From the IMG/VR virus record IMGVR_UViG_3300034158_000023, positions 1-64,000 of that record: a DNA stretch of 64,000 nt. One strand, written 5' to 3'. Origin of the DNA: a virus. The stretch's first letter is position 1. Every line of letters starts with the position of its first letter. The translations under genes were made by a program, and so were the position numbers. Below, in pieces: positions 16,419 through 24,160 of this stretch. The notes under the pieces are model-generated. The model did no database searches. It saw only the letters and a list, made by a program, of their open reading frames with translations, and had not been told where the DNA came from.

Positions 16419-17018
16419 ATGGCAAAATTAACTAAATGGGAAATCATCAAAGACAAAACAGCTGTAGAAGCTGGTCATGTGGATGACCCTGATGACCTAG
16501 GTAAAGCTACCCATCATGGTATCACCCAAGAAACTTCATTAGAGTGGAAACACTTGTGGCCTAAGTACAACTGGAATGGTGACATGCGTACCATGCCACG
16601 TGAATTGGCTTATGAGATTTATGATTTGGGTTGGTGGCAAAGACTGGGACTGGATAGTGTGCTTATCCTCTCTGATTCGCTCGCAGAGCGCATGTTCGAC
16701 TTTGGGATTAACGCAGGTAGGGCAAATGCTGTTCGTTCGTTACAGCGCATCCTAAACGTTATGAACAAGCGTGGAAGCTTGTGGCCAGATCTTAATCCTG
16801 ATGGAGGATGGGGGGATAAGACATACCGGACGCTAGAAACGTGTTTGAGGATGTCTGATGAAAACTTAAGTAACGTTGAGTATGTGATGTTCTGCATGCA
16901 GACGTATCACTACGTAGACATCAGTGAGAAACGTGAAGCTAATGAGAAGTTCACTAACGGTTGGTTCAATCGGGTACGACGCGATTGTCGAACATACTGG
17001 CAGCGTTACTTTAGTTAG
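16419..17018 (+). CDS. Endolysin, GH108 N-acetylmuramidase
   Basis: 199 residues. Cuts the glycan strands of peptidoglycan at lysis. The GH108 signature is at the N-terminus: V-E-A-G-H-V-D-D-P-D-D-L-G-K-A-T then H-H-G-I-T (residues 16-36), with Glu17 in the ExG motif as the catalytic acid. The C-terminal part (G-I-N-A-G, A-V-R-S-L-Q, G-G-W-G-D-K-T) matches the PG_binding_3 region that follows GH108. No signal peptide, so export must rely on a holin. Last gene of the fibre operon, abutting the adaptor stop codon with GGAG upstream. phiKZ itself has a transglycosylase-type endolysin next to its fibres; the place is kept but the enzyme family differs. Confidence 0.93.
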   Translation: MAKLTKWEIIKDKTAVEAGHVDDPDDLGKATHHGITQETSLEWKHLWPKYNWNGDMRTMPRELAYEIYDLGWWQRLGLDSVLILSDSLAERMFDFGINAGRANAVRSLQRILNVMNKRGSLWPDLNPDGGWGDKTYRTLETCLRMSDENLSNVEYVMFCMQTYHYVDISEKREANEKFTNGWFNRVRRDCRTYWQRYFS

Positions 17019-17029
17019 ACAGCATAATT

Positions 17030-17061
17030 AGGAGGAGCTTAGCTCCTCCTGTATGCCGTTT
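17030..17061 (+). terminator. Hairpin plus TATGCCGTTT box
   Basis: Nine-base-pair stem AGGAGGAGC / GCTCCTCCT with loop TTA, then G and TATGCCGTTT (17052-17061). On the opposite strand the hairpin is followed by TATGCTGTCT, so the whole element is nearly symmetric. It ends the fibre-endolysin operon. Confidence 0.8.
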
Positions 17062-17074
17062 GCAAATATATGCA

Positions 17075-17090
17075 AGTATATATTATTTTG
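17075..17090 (+). promoter_or_regulatory. phiKZ-type early promoter, one mismatch (TATATTAT)
   Basis: TATATTAT at 17079-17086 in a GTATATATTAT context, 37 bases before the start codon of the membrane protein gene and directly behind the terminator of the late fibre operon. Confidence 0.55.
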
Positions 17091-17123
17091 GTGTACTACC
17101 CTAATTATAAAAGGAACACTTAG

Positions 17124-17447
17124 ATGCAAACCACTCCGTTAACAATACTATTAGTTTTATCTTACCTGATCGTCTGTTGGTACAACATTAAAACAGCTTA
17201 TTCTGATGTGCGCCTTAGATCTTCTCCTATGGTAGGAGCAGTAGTTATAGCACTTTTCTTATTACCCTTACTATCGTGGTCAGTGAGTTTTAAGTTGCTG
17301 TTCTGTCTTTTCCTTATGTCTAATACCTTAGCTGTTTTGAATCCAAAGATGATGGCTACTAAGATTGGGCAACTGTGGCTTAAGTATATTAACAGTTTTA
17401 CTTATATGGTAATCCCAATTGCGTTTATTTTCTATTTAATAGATTAA
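17124..17447 (+). CDS. Small multi-pass membrane protein, holin candidate
   Basis: 107 residues, about 70 percent hydrophobic. Transmembrane segments at about residues 6-23, 37-55, 56-75 and 90-106, with few charges between. It stands next downstream of the endolysin and has a size that suits a holin, but it has its own early-type promoter, which argues against a late lysis gene and for an early membrane or superinfection-exclusion role. Leader TTATAAAAGGAACAC. Holin is one possibility only. Confidence 0.6.
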   Translation: MQTTPLTILLVLSYLIVCWYNIKTAYSDVRLRSSPMVGAVVIALFLLPLLSWSVSFKLLFCLFLMSNTLAVLNPKMMATKIGQLWLKYINSFTYMVIPIAFIFYLID

Positions 17448-17449
17448 AA

Positions 17450-17472
17450 TGTAAAATGTGTTTTATTTTACA
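17450..17472 (+). terminator. AT-rich hairpin after the membrane protein gene
   Basis: Eight-base-pair stem TGTAAAAT / ATTTTACA with a seven-base loop GTGTTTT, three bases after the stop codon. A weak, AT-only stem without a T-run; it may act as an mRNA 3' end rather than a terminator. Confidence 0.45.
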
Positions 17473-17517
17473 CAGAGTCTCTATATTTATGTATCTTTAT
17501 ATCTTGAAGGCTCTCCT

Positions 17518-17542
17518 ACGACGTAGTCGTCTATGCTGTTTA
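17518..17542 (+). terminator. Short hairpin plus TATGCTGTTT box
   Basis: ACGAC-GTA-GTCGT stem (17518-17530) followed after one base by TATGCTGTTT (17532-17541), the same hairpin-then-box order as the larger elements. It lies mid-way through the 176-base gap that holds no gene. Confidence 0.4.
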
Positions 17543-17574
17543 TATATAAAGAGAGATTTAAAACTAATACTAGA

Positions 17575-17594
17575 GGGAGGGGATAAACCCTCCC
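17575..17594 (+). terminator. GC hairpin upstream of the 17624 gene
   Basis: Perfect seven-base-pair stem GGGAGGG / CCCTCCC, loop GATAAA, no T-run. Third stem-loop in the 17448-17623 gap; it lies 30 bases before the next start codon and could be a terminator of transcripts from upstream or part of the leader. Confidence 0.5.
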
Positions 17595-17623
17595 GTTATC
17601 TCTAAAAACAAAAGGAATGTACC

Positions 17624-18898
17624 ATGAACCCACAAGTAAATAGAGCAAAGAAATTAGCAGCTCGAATCAAACAAAGCCTGATATCAGAGAAAGTGATACT
17701 AGACACTACTAGAGCGATAGGAACACTACTGCATCCACTACGTGCTCCTAAATCCTCTTTAGAGGAATATCTAAAAACCTTCACTCTAGGTATAAGTGTT
17801 AGCGAAGTCCACAAGCTGATAGATTTACTTCCATATGCCCACCCTCAGGTGAAAAGTTACATTTCATACGAGTTAGGTAATCACTCACCTGAATTAAAAG
17901 GTTGCTACAAATATCTTAGAAGTGAGGGTACTGTTACTATTCATACACCACCGACCCAAATACGTGTTGTTGTGCATCCTCCAACCAGACCAGTCGATGC
18001 AGTAACTATCACCCAGCTCGATGAAAAACAACGCACGTTACTAAAAGGAAATCTACCTGTGGACAAAGTACAAATTGCAGAAGAAATAATTAACACCACC
18101 AATGACGCTATTGGGATTATGTTCTATCAAGCCGATAAACCAAAGTGCCTAATGGAACACTTTCTAAGAGACTTCGATCTACAGTTAAGTGTTACTAACG
18201 TAATCGAGTTTTTAAATGCGCAGTATCCAGGTTGGGAAAAAAGTGGTGCTAGATGTTATTATGAACTTGGTAACATTTCCCCAACTACTACCACTCGTTT
18301 CATTTACAACCCAGATAACGGAGCTAGCGATATAGTTCCAATCCAGATGGTAGTCGATCTTAAGCGTGAGTCTAGCCCAGATTGGTTGTGTGCAAATATG
18401 CAACCTAAACCAGGCCCAGAAATTAAGTTGGAATTCACGGTCCCAGAAGGTATGGAACGTACACCATACTTTATGCGAGCTGTCCCTAAAACCGATCCTG
18501 TTAACCAAGGGGCTGCTGCTTTGGCTAACCAATTAGATACCATCGAACAAAAACTAAAGAATCAACTAGATTCTTTAGCGGCGCTCTTTTGGTTAGCCGA
18601 ACTTCCTAACGTAAGTTTAGCTCAGTATATCAGTGAGTTTAAATGGCCTACGGAAAAAGTAAAAATTAAGATTAACAAAGCTCCACTAACGTATAATGAT
18701 ACCCTCGAGATCTATCGACTCATGGCAGACACTTTACCTGTGGTTAATAATCTGTTTGTTAGAATAGAACAGGTGCGCTATAATCCACACTTAAAAGGTA
18801 AAATTGTCTTCCGTCCAGAACTCGACATCTGTGAGATTAAGACTAAGGTTGTTCCTAGTTTTGCACCAACCCCACATCAACATGATGGCAAGATTTGA
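17624..18898 (+). CDS. Modular repeat protein A (three helical modules)
   Basis: 424 residues. Three copies of a ~85-residue module: the first two (about residues 20-105 and 145-230) share L-(E/M)-x-(Y/H)-(L/F)-x-x-F-x-L-x-(I/L)-S-V followed by S-Y-I-S-Y-E-L-G-N-x-S-P / R-C-Y-Y-E-L-G-N-I-S-P; the third (about 310-400) keeps the L-A-A-L-F-W-L...Y-I-x-x-F start that links it to the C-terminal modules of the proteins at 20236, 21657 and 22964. Modules are joined by proline-rich linkers. No catalytic motif, no membrane segment. First of a co-directional cluster of such proteins. Function unknown. Confidence 0.75.
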   Translation: MNPQVNRAKKLAARIKQSLISEKVILDTTRAIGTLLHPLRAPKSSLEEYLKTFTLGISVSEVHKLIDLLPYAHPQVKSYISYELGNHSPELKGCYKYLRSEGTVTIHTPPTQIRVVVHPPTRPVDAVTITQLDEKQRTLLKGNLPVDKVQIAEEIINTTNDAIGIMFYQADKPKCLMEHFLRDFDLQLSVTNVIEFLNAQYPGWEKSGARCYYELGNISPTTTTRFIYNPDNGASDIVPIQMVVDLKRESSPDWLCANMQPKPGPEIKLEFTVPEGMERTPYFMRAVPKTDPVNQGAAALANQLDTIEQKLKNQLDSLAALFWLAELPNVSLAQYISEFKWPTEKVKIKINKAPLTYNDTLEIYRLMADTLPVVNNLFVRIEQVRYNPHLKGKIVFRPELDICEIKTKVVPSFAPTPHQHDGKI

Positions 18899-18927
18899 TA
18901 AACACAATTAAAATAAAAGGTTCGTGT

Positions 18928-19386
18928 ATGGAAGCTTTAGTAATGCATCTAGGTAAGGATGACTTACCTAGATTTATAGGGTTAGCGCACAAGTTCTTTC
19001 TAGCTAAAGACTTCGATAGCATTAATGAAGTCACTCGTCAAGCGCTAGATAAAGGTGGTGATGTTATTTTCTGGAGAGACCTCAGAAGAGCTAGTTCTGA
19101 ACGAGCTGGTTGGATAGCTGTACCTTATCGCAAGCCTAAGTTTTTACATCGTGACTTGGGCTCGTATAAATACGCTAGTTGGTGGGATAGTGCTAAAAGC
19201 TTAATAGAAGCTGGCGCTGAAGCTAACTACATGGGGGTTAGTAAAATCTTTATAGCCAACATCGCAAAACTGCTAGACACAGTGGATCGTTATGATCTAT
19301 TGCAGATATCTATTGTTTTTAAATCGGTGTCTCGTTCAAGTGTATCTTGTACGTTCACCTTCCACGAAGAAACGTTTGTCCATTAA
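18928..19386 (+). CDS. Hypothetical protein, possible single-module relative of the cluster
   Basis: 152 residues from the ATG at 18928, which follows AAAATAAAAGG; a TTG 33 bases upstream overlaps the stop of the previous gene and lies in front of the ribosome site, so it is not used. Ends in a beta stretch (Q-I-S-I-V-F-K-S-V...C-T-F-T-F) like the ends of neighbouring modules. An R-x-x-W-I-A-V-P-Y-R-K-P-K patch is basic and aromatic. No family recognised. Confidence 0.7.
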   Translation: MEALVMHLGKDDLPRFIGLAHKFFLAKDFDSINEVTRQALDKGGDVIFWRDLRRASSERAGWIAVPYRKPKFLHRDLGSYKYASWWDSAKSLIEAGAEANYMGVSKIFIANIAKLLDTVDRYDLLQISIVFKSVSRSSVSCTFTFHEETFVH

Positions 19387-19395
19387 GGAGCAGTC

Positions 19396-19761
19396 ATGAG
19401 CTTAATCCATATACCGCGATCTATTGAGACTAATGTGCTTATGGCTGTACTTAAAGCCTTACTAGGTCAAAATGCTATTGCCGTAGAACAAGCGCAAGAA
19501 GCTATGCGTAAAGTAAAAGTGATTAACATTTTACGCGTAGTGGTTAACACGAAGAAGACTGAGGTTACGGTTTATGTCAATCGTAAAAAAGTACTTACTT
19601 ATACAGGGTTTGTTGCCTTACCTAGAGTAGCTACTTTAGAAGCTCATGCTTTAGTGAGCTCATCTGTCCCTCACGAAATTGCAACTAGTGAATTATTCAA
19701 TAAAGCCGATACCGTCCTGTCTAGACAAGGTGGTGGGTATTGGACATTCTCTGGTAAATAA
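19396..19761 (+). CDS. Small hypothetical protein of the modular cluster
   Basis: 121 residues, ribosome site AAGGAG, nine bases after the previous gene. Opens with a helical L-M-A-V-L-K-A-L-L-G segment, then A-V-E-Q-A-Q-E-A-M and a beta strand I-L-R-V-V-V-N, the helix-helix-strand order of the cluster's C-terminal module. Likely a stand-alone single module. Ends at a strong terminator. Confidence 0.7.
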   Translation: MSLIHIPRSIETNVLMAVLKALLGQNAIAVEQAQEAMRKVKVINILRVVVNTKKTEVTVYVNRKKVLTYTGFVALPRVATLEAHALVSSSVPHEIATSELFNKADTVLSRQGGGYWTFSGK

Positions 19762-19767
19762 TCCCTG

Positions 19768-19796
19768 GGGAGACTTCGGTCTCCCTCTATGCCGTC
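19768..19796 (+). terminator. UUCG hairpin plus TATGCCGTC box
   Basis: Seven-base-pair stem GGGAGAC / GTCTCCC with TTCG tetraloop, then TC and TATGCCGTC (19788-19796). The next gene starts only 22 bases after the box. Confidence 0.82.
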
Positions 19797-19817
19797 ACAT
19801 CAAATTAGGAATCTATA

Positions 19818-20201
19818 ATGGAAAATCAAAACACTCCCGAAAAAGCGTCTGACACAGATCTATTTTTAGCCGCAGTCTGGGCACTTGCAGTAAAGTCTAT
19901 AACCAAAGAAGAAGCTTTAGCCAACATACAGCAATTAGATAAATTGCACTGTACTTCATTTACGATCTCTGTAGATGACCCGCGTGATATGACAAGTGAG
20001 GATTGGATTGCATTCTTTGCTTACGTACACACTTTAAATTGTGTAATTTCCAATAAAAATGCATTGGAACTACATGAGCAATACCGTGCTATGGTAAGTG
20101 ATATTGGCGAGGAAGTAGGTGCTCAATACCGATATACCTGCGAGCTACAGATATTTCCAGACGCTATGTTTGCAGATTTTAACCACGAGTTGTTAGATTA
20201 G
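19818..20201 (+). CDS. Small hypothetical protein, single-module member of the cluster
   Basis: 127 residues. The pattern D-T-D-L-F-L-A-A-V-W-A-L-A-V, a helix A-L-A-N-I-Q-Q-L, a strand T-S-F-T-I-S-V-D, a second helix pair, and a closing strand Y-T-C-E-L-Q-I-F-P-D follows the C-terminal module of the 20236 and 21657 proteins (I-W-x-x-L-V-x-x-L ... L-x-F-x-x-P-D). Ribosome site TTAGGAA. Acidic overall. Function unknown. Confidence 0.7.
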   Translation: MENQNTPEKASDTDLFLAAVWALAVKSITKEEALANIQQLDKLHCTSFTISVDDPRDMTSEDWIAFFAYVHTLNCVISNKNALELHEQYRAMVSDIGEEVGAQYRYTCELQIFPDAMFADFNHELLD

Positions 20202-20235
20202 TTTTGTCATGTATTAAAATAAAAGGAATGCCGTT

Positions 20236-21597
20236 ATGTCTCTTGGTAACACGTTGGTGCTTGACCTTAACCGTAACAATCCACGCTTCACAGAAGCCCA
20301 GCTTAAATTTGTGGAAGACTCAATCTTACCTAAGTTAGAGTTTTGGGAAATCTGCCAGAATTACATCATTGTCAAACCAGAGTATAAAAATAAACGGTAC
20401 CGTAATAGTGGAATCTTATCGCTGCCGTTTAAATTATGCAAATTAATTTTATCTACCGCCAATCAAACAGAGGAGCAAGATTTTCTAGCGGAAGTAAATT
20501 GCAAACACCCAAATAACACTATTGGTTTAGTTAGTGTCTGTATAAAACCAGGCAGCATAGAGTTAAAAAATTATGCTCCAATTAAATGCACTATTACCGT
20601 AATATGTAGAATAGAGGTTATGCATTACGGTGGGGAGCATACTAAATCACATCTTGTTACCATGGAATACCCATGGGTAGCACAAGAAACTCAAAATAAT
20701 AAAAGGAATACTGAAGTGGCTACTAAAATTGTTAAACCGCACACTCGTAAAAACATCCCAGTTGTAGTAAACTTAGATAACTTCACAGCCGAAGACATCG
20801 GAGCGTTAGATGCTGAGTTATCTAACAATTTCCCATGTTGGAGACGTGACCACGGGTTAGTCTCCGTAGACGTGGAAAACTTCCCAGTGTACAAAAACAC
20901 GGGCACTCGTACAGACGTGTCTTTAAATTTAGCAATCGGTCATGGGGTGAAGTTACGTCCAGAAGACGATGCTATTCGTACAGGAATAGTAGATGAAACT
21001 ATTGCTCTGGTAAGCATTGATCTATTACCTACTAGACAACTGTGTTTCCGATTCATCATTAGTTATTACAAAAACAATCACTCTAAAGCTAAAAGTCTGC
21101 ATCACATGGAGTATATGGTTGACTTAGAACCAGAAACGTCAGATGTGCGTATCACTAGTTCTACAGTGAATGATAACGGTAAACTAATCCTCACAACTTC
21201 TGAAAGGGAGCAAATAAACACAGAGGTTGTAGTTGAAACTCCATTAACAGATGAAGACATTTGGTTAAAGTTAGTAAGCGTGCTGCTTTGGTACTGTGCA
21301 CAACCTACGGATTTAAATGTGTACATGAACAGTTTAAAAGCTGCTTTTAATATAACGCCAACTATTAAAACTGTGTTCTATTGCCATGTGAGTAAAATCC
21401 CAGATGATGTATCCGTAGCTATAGAACTATTTGCCAAGTGGCGGGATAAGTTTCCTTTGTTAACCGCTTTATTCTACATGTTAGAAATTCGTCGTTTAAA
21501 TGGAAAAGAGCAGTACGGCATATTTCCAGATCTAGAATTCACGTTTACTCTTGACCGCATGCGAGCAAGCTTTACCGAAATCAAACGCATAAGTTAA
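20236..21597 (+). CDS. Modular repeat protein B (X-X-Y)
   Basis: 453 residues, leader AAAATAAAAGGAATGCCG. Built of two ~125-residue X modules (about residues 5-135 and 175-295) and one ~105-residue Y module (about 335-445). X has an N-terminal helix, an aromatic (F/C)-W-(E/R) turn, a V-x-V strand and a closing N-N-T-I-G-L-V-S-V or E-T-I-A-L-V-S-I-D strand; Y opens with I-W-L-K-L-V-S-V-L-L-W and closes with F-P-D-L-E-F-T-F. The same X-X-Y order makes up the next protein, so these are full-length paralogues from an old tandem duplication. No catalytic residues apparent. Role unknown; soluble. Confidence 0.78.
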   Translation: MSLGNTLVLDLNRNNPRFTEAQLKFVEDSILPKLEFWEICQNYIIVKPEYKNKRYRNSGILSLPFKLCKLILSTANQTEEQDFLAEVNCKHPNNTIGLVSVCIKPGSIELKNYAPIKCTITVICRIEVMHYGGEHTKSHLVTMEYPWVAQETQNNKRNTEVATKIVKPHTRKNIPVVVNLDNFTAEDIGALDAELSNNFPCWRRDHGLVSVDVENFPVYKNTGTRTDVSLNLAIGHGVKLRPEDDAIRTGIVDETIALVSIDLLPTRQLCFRFIISYYKNNHSKAKSLHHMEYMVDLEPETSDVRITSSTVNDNGKLILTTSEREQINTEVVVETPLTDEDIWLKLVSVLLWYCAQPTDLNVYMNSLKAAFNITPTIKTVFYCHVSKIPDDVSVAIELFAKWRDKFPLLTALFYMLEIRRLNGKEQYGIFPDLEFTFTLDRMRASFTEIKRIS

Positions 21598-21607
21598 ATA
21601 CCACTCC

Positions 21608-21636
21608 GTGGGTTAGACACAACTAACCCACTTTTT
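21608..21636 (+). terminator. Intrinsic terminator
   Basis: Nine-base-pair stem GTGGGTTAG / CTAACCCAC, loop ACACAA, then five T residues. It separates the two X-X-Y paralogues although they are co-directional and only 59 bases apart, so each can be expressed separately. Confidence 0.85.
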
Positions 21637-21656
21637 ATAATAAAAGGAATACCACA

Positions 21657-22955
21657 ATGACAAAAGTAACAGATGCTTTAGTTTTACAAATGACTTCACC
21701 TGCGGAATTAGCAGCTGTAAACAAAATATTAAAAGCGCATTTTCCCTTATGGGAACTGGTAGGTAATAAAGTTTACGTGGCACAATCTGCTCAGAGCCAA
21801 GCTAAAGTAAATTGGAAATGGATTACATTACCAGTAGATGCCTGGTTAGTCCGCGCGCTAATAAAGTTGGATAGTCTAATTGGGGTTGGTGCCCCTGTAG
21901 ACATCGACGTCGATTTAACTAACCCAAATAACACCGTAGCTTTAATGGATATACGTTTATACGCAGATGACAATGACGTAATGTGTATTGGTTTTACCTT
22001 TAGACTAAGTTTTGTACCTACAGGTAAGAAAGGTAATAAAGTAGTTAACTTAAGCGCGTCATTTGTATTAACCGAAGTACAAGCAGATGTCCAGCACGTA
22101 ACTGACCCATTAGATATACCAGGGTTAGCTTCAGGCGCTATAGGAAAAGAATTATTTGAAGTGGTAGCAAACGTCCTACAGCGCGACTACCCTATGTGGG
22201 AGCTAGAAGATGGTAAAGTTTACATAACCGAAAATTTCCAATCTGTGGCGGAAGTAATTTATGTATACAAAGGTGCTGGTGCACCAGTAGAAGAGATCAT
22301 TAGTTTACCAATTAATGCATATACGTTACATCAACTACTACGTCGTAACCACGACTCCGAAGTAGGCGTTTTAGTAGATGCCGATTTCGATATAGATAAC
22401 CCTAACCATAAAATCCACTTACTAGACATTTACATATGTTCGGAAAGTGACACTCCGCAGATAGGTTTTATATTCCAGGTTAATTTGGCTACACGTAACT
22501 CTTCTACAAGAAAACCAGTTAACTTACACGCGTTATATCCACTGCCAGTATTACCCCTACTGCCGTTGCCATCAGCTAGTTTCGATGGAGATGAATTCAC
22601 AGATTCCATCAAAACCACAAAAACTGATAGTATCTGGGAAAACTTAGTAGCTGCACTGATCTTTAGTTGCACCGACTATGGTACTTTAGAAGAGTTTATA
22701 ATTAACATTAAAGGTTCGTTTTTCATAACCCCAATTGTTAATGTGGAAGGTACTGCATTGGTACGTACAGATGCAGAAATGGATGATGTGGTTAACATGT
22801 TCCAGGATGTAGGGTATAAATATCCAGATCTGTTGGCTATTTTCCACCTGATCCAATATCTACGACTCTCTAATGACAACAAACTTAAGTTGGCGTCTGT
22901 GAGTTTTAACTATCCGGATAAAACCTCCAGATACATATTAAGCCAACCATTCTAG
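21657..22955 (+). CDS. Modular repeat protein C (X-X-Y)
   Basis: 432 residues, leader TAATAAAAGGAATACC. Two X modules (about residues 5-130 and 155-285) are easily aligned with each other: F-P-L-W-E-L-V-G-N-K-V-Y-V versus Y-P-M-W-E-L-E-D-G-K-V-Y-I, I-T-L-P-V-D-A versus I-S-L-P-I-N-A, V-D-I-D-V-D-L-T-N-P-N versus V-D-A-D-F-D-I-D-N-P-N, and I-G-F-T-F versus I-G-F-I-F. The Y module (about 325-425) opens I-W-E-N-L-V-A-A-L-I-F and closes V-S-F-N-Y-P-D. Proline/leucine-rich linker between. Paralogue of the preceding gene product. Function unknown. Confidence 0.78.
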   Translation: MTKVTDALVLQMTSPAELAAVNKILKAHFPLWELVGNKVYVAQSAQSQAKVNWKWITLPVDAWLVRALIKLDSLIGVGAPVDIDVDLTNPNNTVALMDIRLYADDNDVMCIGFTFRLSFVPTGKKGNKVVNLSASFVLTEVQADVQHVTDPLDIPGLASGAIGKELFEVVANVLQRDYPMWELEDGKVYITENFQSVAEVIYVYKGAGAPVEEIISLPINAYTLHQLLRRNHDSEVGVLVDADFDIDNPNHKIHLLDIYICSESDTPQIGFIFQVNLATRNSSTRKPVNLHALYPLPVLPLLPLPSASFDGDEFTDSIKTTKTDSIWENLVAALIFSCTDYGTLEEFIINIKGSFFITPIVNVEGTALVRTDAEMDDVVNMFQDVGYKYPDLLAIFHLIQYLRLSNDNKLKLASVSFNYPDKTSRYILSQPF

Positions 22956-22963
22956 GAGGGGTT

Positions 22964-24115
22964 ATGGATTACGGAATAATTAATGAACTTCAGAGAATGC
23001 GCCCTGGGGAATCTCTATGTCTTGACGAAGGTATCTCAGTTAGAGACTTAGATTACGTCATGGCGTTATTTATGTTTAACCCAACGTTATCTGGGGTTAA
23101 TGTTCTACGTAAATTAGGACAAGACAAATTTAAACGAGGTGAGTACGGTTGTAACTACCATTATGATGTATTTCTTTTATACTGCTATGGTAGCACAGAA
23201 GTAGTTGGATACGCTTTGCGCTTTTTCGGCGGGTTATTTCCAACTGCTACATACTCTAACACTGAGTGGTTAGCTGGTTTTGCTGTTCAGGATACTTTAG
23301 ACTTAGTGGGTAAGTTCTTACCTACGGTACTCAGGAAGTCAGGTGCGGTTAGAAGTTGTGAGTATTACTGGGGAGATGCCCTAAACTCAAAACTAGCTAG
23401 CAATCGACTAACACTAGATTTTAAATCTAATGCCAAAGAACACTTAGTGTTTTCTGAGTTTATCACTAAATACCCGGACATACAAAACGCTCAGAGTTTA
23501 GATTTATTGCCGACTGATAAAGTTCTGATAAAAGTGCAGGAAGTAGCGTTTACTGGTTATGCTGCTGAGTGTACATATGAACTGTCTGGGAATACATTCC
23601 CTACTGTGACTGGTGTACTTAGTATCCAACTAATGATACCACTGCGAGAAGCTATCATTACCCAAATTAATGAATTGGTTAATGTGGTGGCTAAACGAAC
23701 ACTAGGGGATGCAGAGATGCCCAAATTAGAAATACGAGCAGAGCCGATGGGGTATAATCCTCCCATTAACCTTACAACAACTGTTAATGATGCAGTAGCA
23801 GCATTGGTTTGGAGAGCTAATCCTAACCATAGCTTGCAAGAAACGGTTGATAACGTTTCTAATATGGTGAACTACATGCCATTCATTAGTGTTGCATGTG
23901 CCCTTGAAAAGAGGGCACCTTGCAGCGATATGAACGTATCTGATTATCATGCCATGTTTAACGTAGTTGGGTTACCTGACTGGGTTGTGATAGCTTACCA
24001 TCAATTAGAATTAGTGTTACTACAGTCTCCTAAAGTGACTACTAACCTAATTATTGATACTGGCGGCAAATCTGTTACAGTAAGATCTAACCCAACCATA
24101 CCTTCTAACTTCTAA
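22964..24115 (+). CDS. Modular protein D with C-terminal Y module
   Basis: 383 residues; GGAGGGG ribosome site, eight bases after the previous stop, so co-translated with protein C. The C-terminal ~110 residues (from V-N-D-A-V-A-A-L-V-W) are a Y module like those of proteins B and C. The N-terminal 270 residues do not match X clearly; they contain aromatic and cysteine-rich stretches (C-N-Y-H-Y-D-V-F-L-L-Y-C-Y) and an E-C-T-Y-E-L-S-G-N-x-F-P segment that recalls Y-E-L-G-N-x-S-P of protein A. Last gene before a bidirectional terminator. Function unknown. Confidence 0.75.
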   Translation: MDYGIINELQRMRPGESLCLDEGISVRDLDYVMALFMFNPTLSGVNVLRKLGQDKFKRGEYGCNYHYDVFLLYCYGSTEVVGYALRFFGGLFPTATYSNTEWLAGFAVQDTLDLVGKFLPTVLRKSGAVRSCEYYWGDALNSKLASNRLTLDFKSNAKEHLVFSEFITKYPDIQNAQSLDLLPTDKVLIKVQEVAFTGYAAECTYELSGNTFPTVTGVLSIQLMIPLREAIITQINELVNVVAKRTLGDAEMPKLEIRAEPMGYNPPINLTTTVNDAVAALVWRANPNHSLQETVDNVSNMVNYMPFISVACALEKRAPCSDMNVSDYHAMFNVVGLPDWVVIAYHQLELVLLQSPKVTTNLIIDTGGKSVTVRSNPTIPSNF

Positions 24116-24124
24116 AGTTAAGAG

Positions 24125-24160
24125 ACGGCAAAAATAGGAGCATTGCGCTCCTATTTTTTT
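24125..24160. terminator. Bidirectional terminator between convergent genes
   Basis: Stem AAAATAGGAGC / GCTCCTATTTT with loop ATTGC. The plus strand continues into seven T residues; the minus strand into TTTTGCCGTCTC, a T-run merged with a TTGCCGTCT version of the post-hairpin box. Serves protein D and the minus-strand spike gene, whose stop codon sits in the T-run. Confidence 0.88.

Noticed and set aside
17124-17447. Firm call of holin for the 107-aa membrane protein
   Set aside because: Size and neighbour fit, but its early-type promoter separates it from the late endolysin; left as a candidate only.
17489-17605. 38-codon frame in the gene-free stretch before the modular cluster
   Set aside because: No ribosome site, and the frame runs through two hairpins and includes a run of rare-looking Arg/Leu codons; it is more likely non-coding structure.
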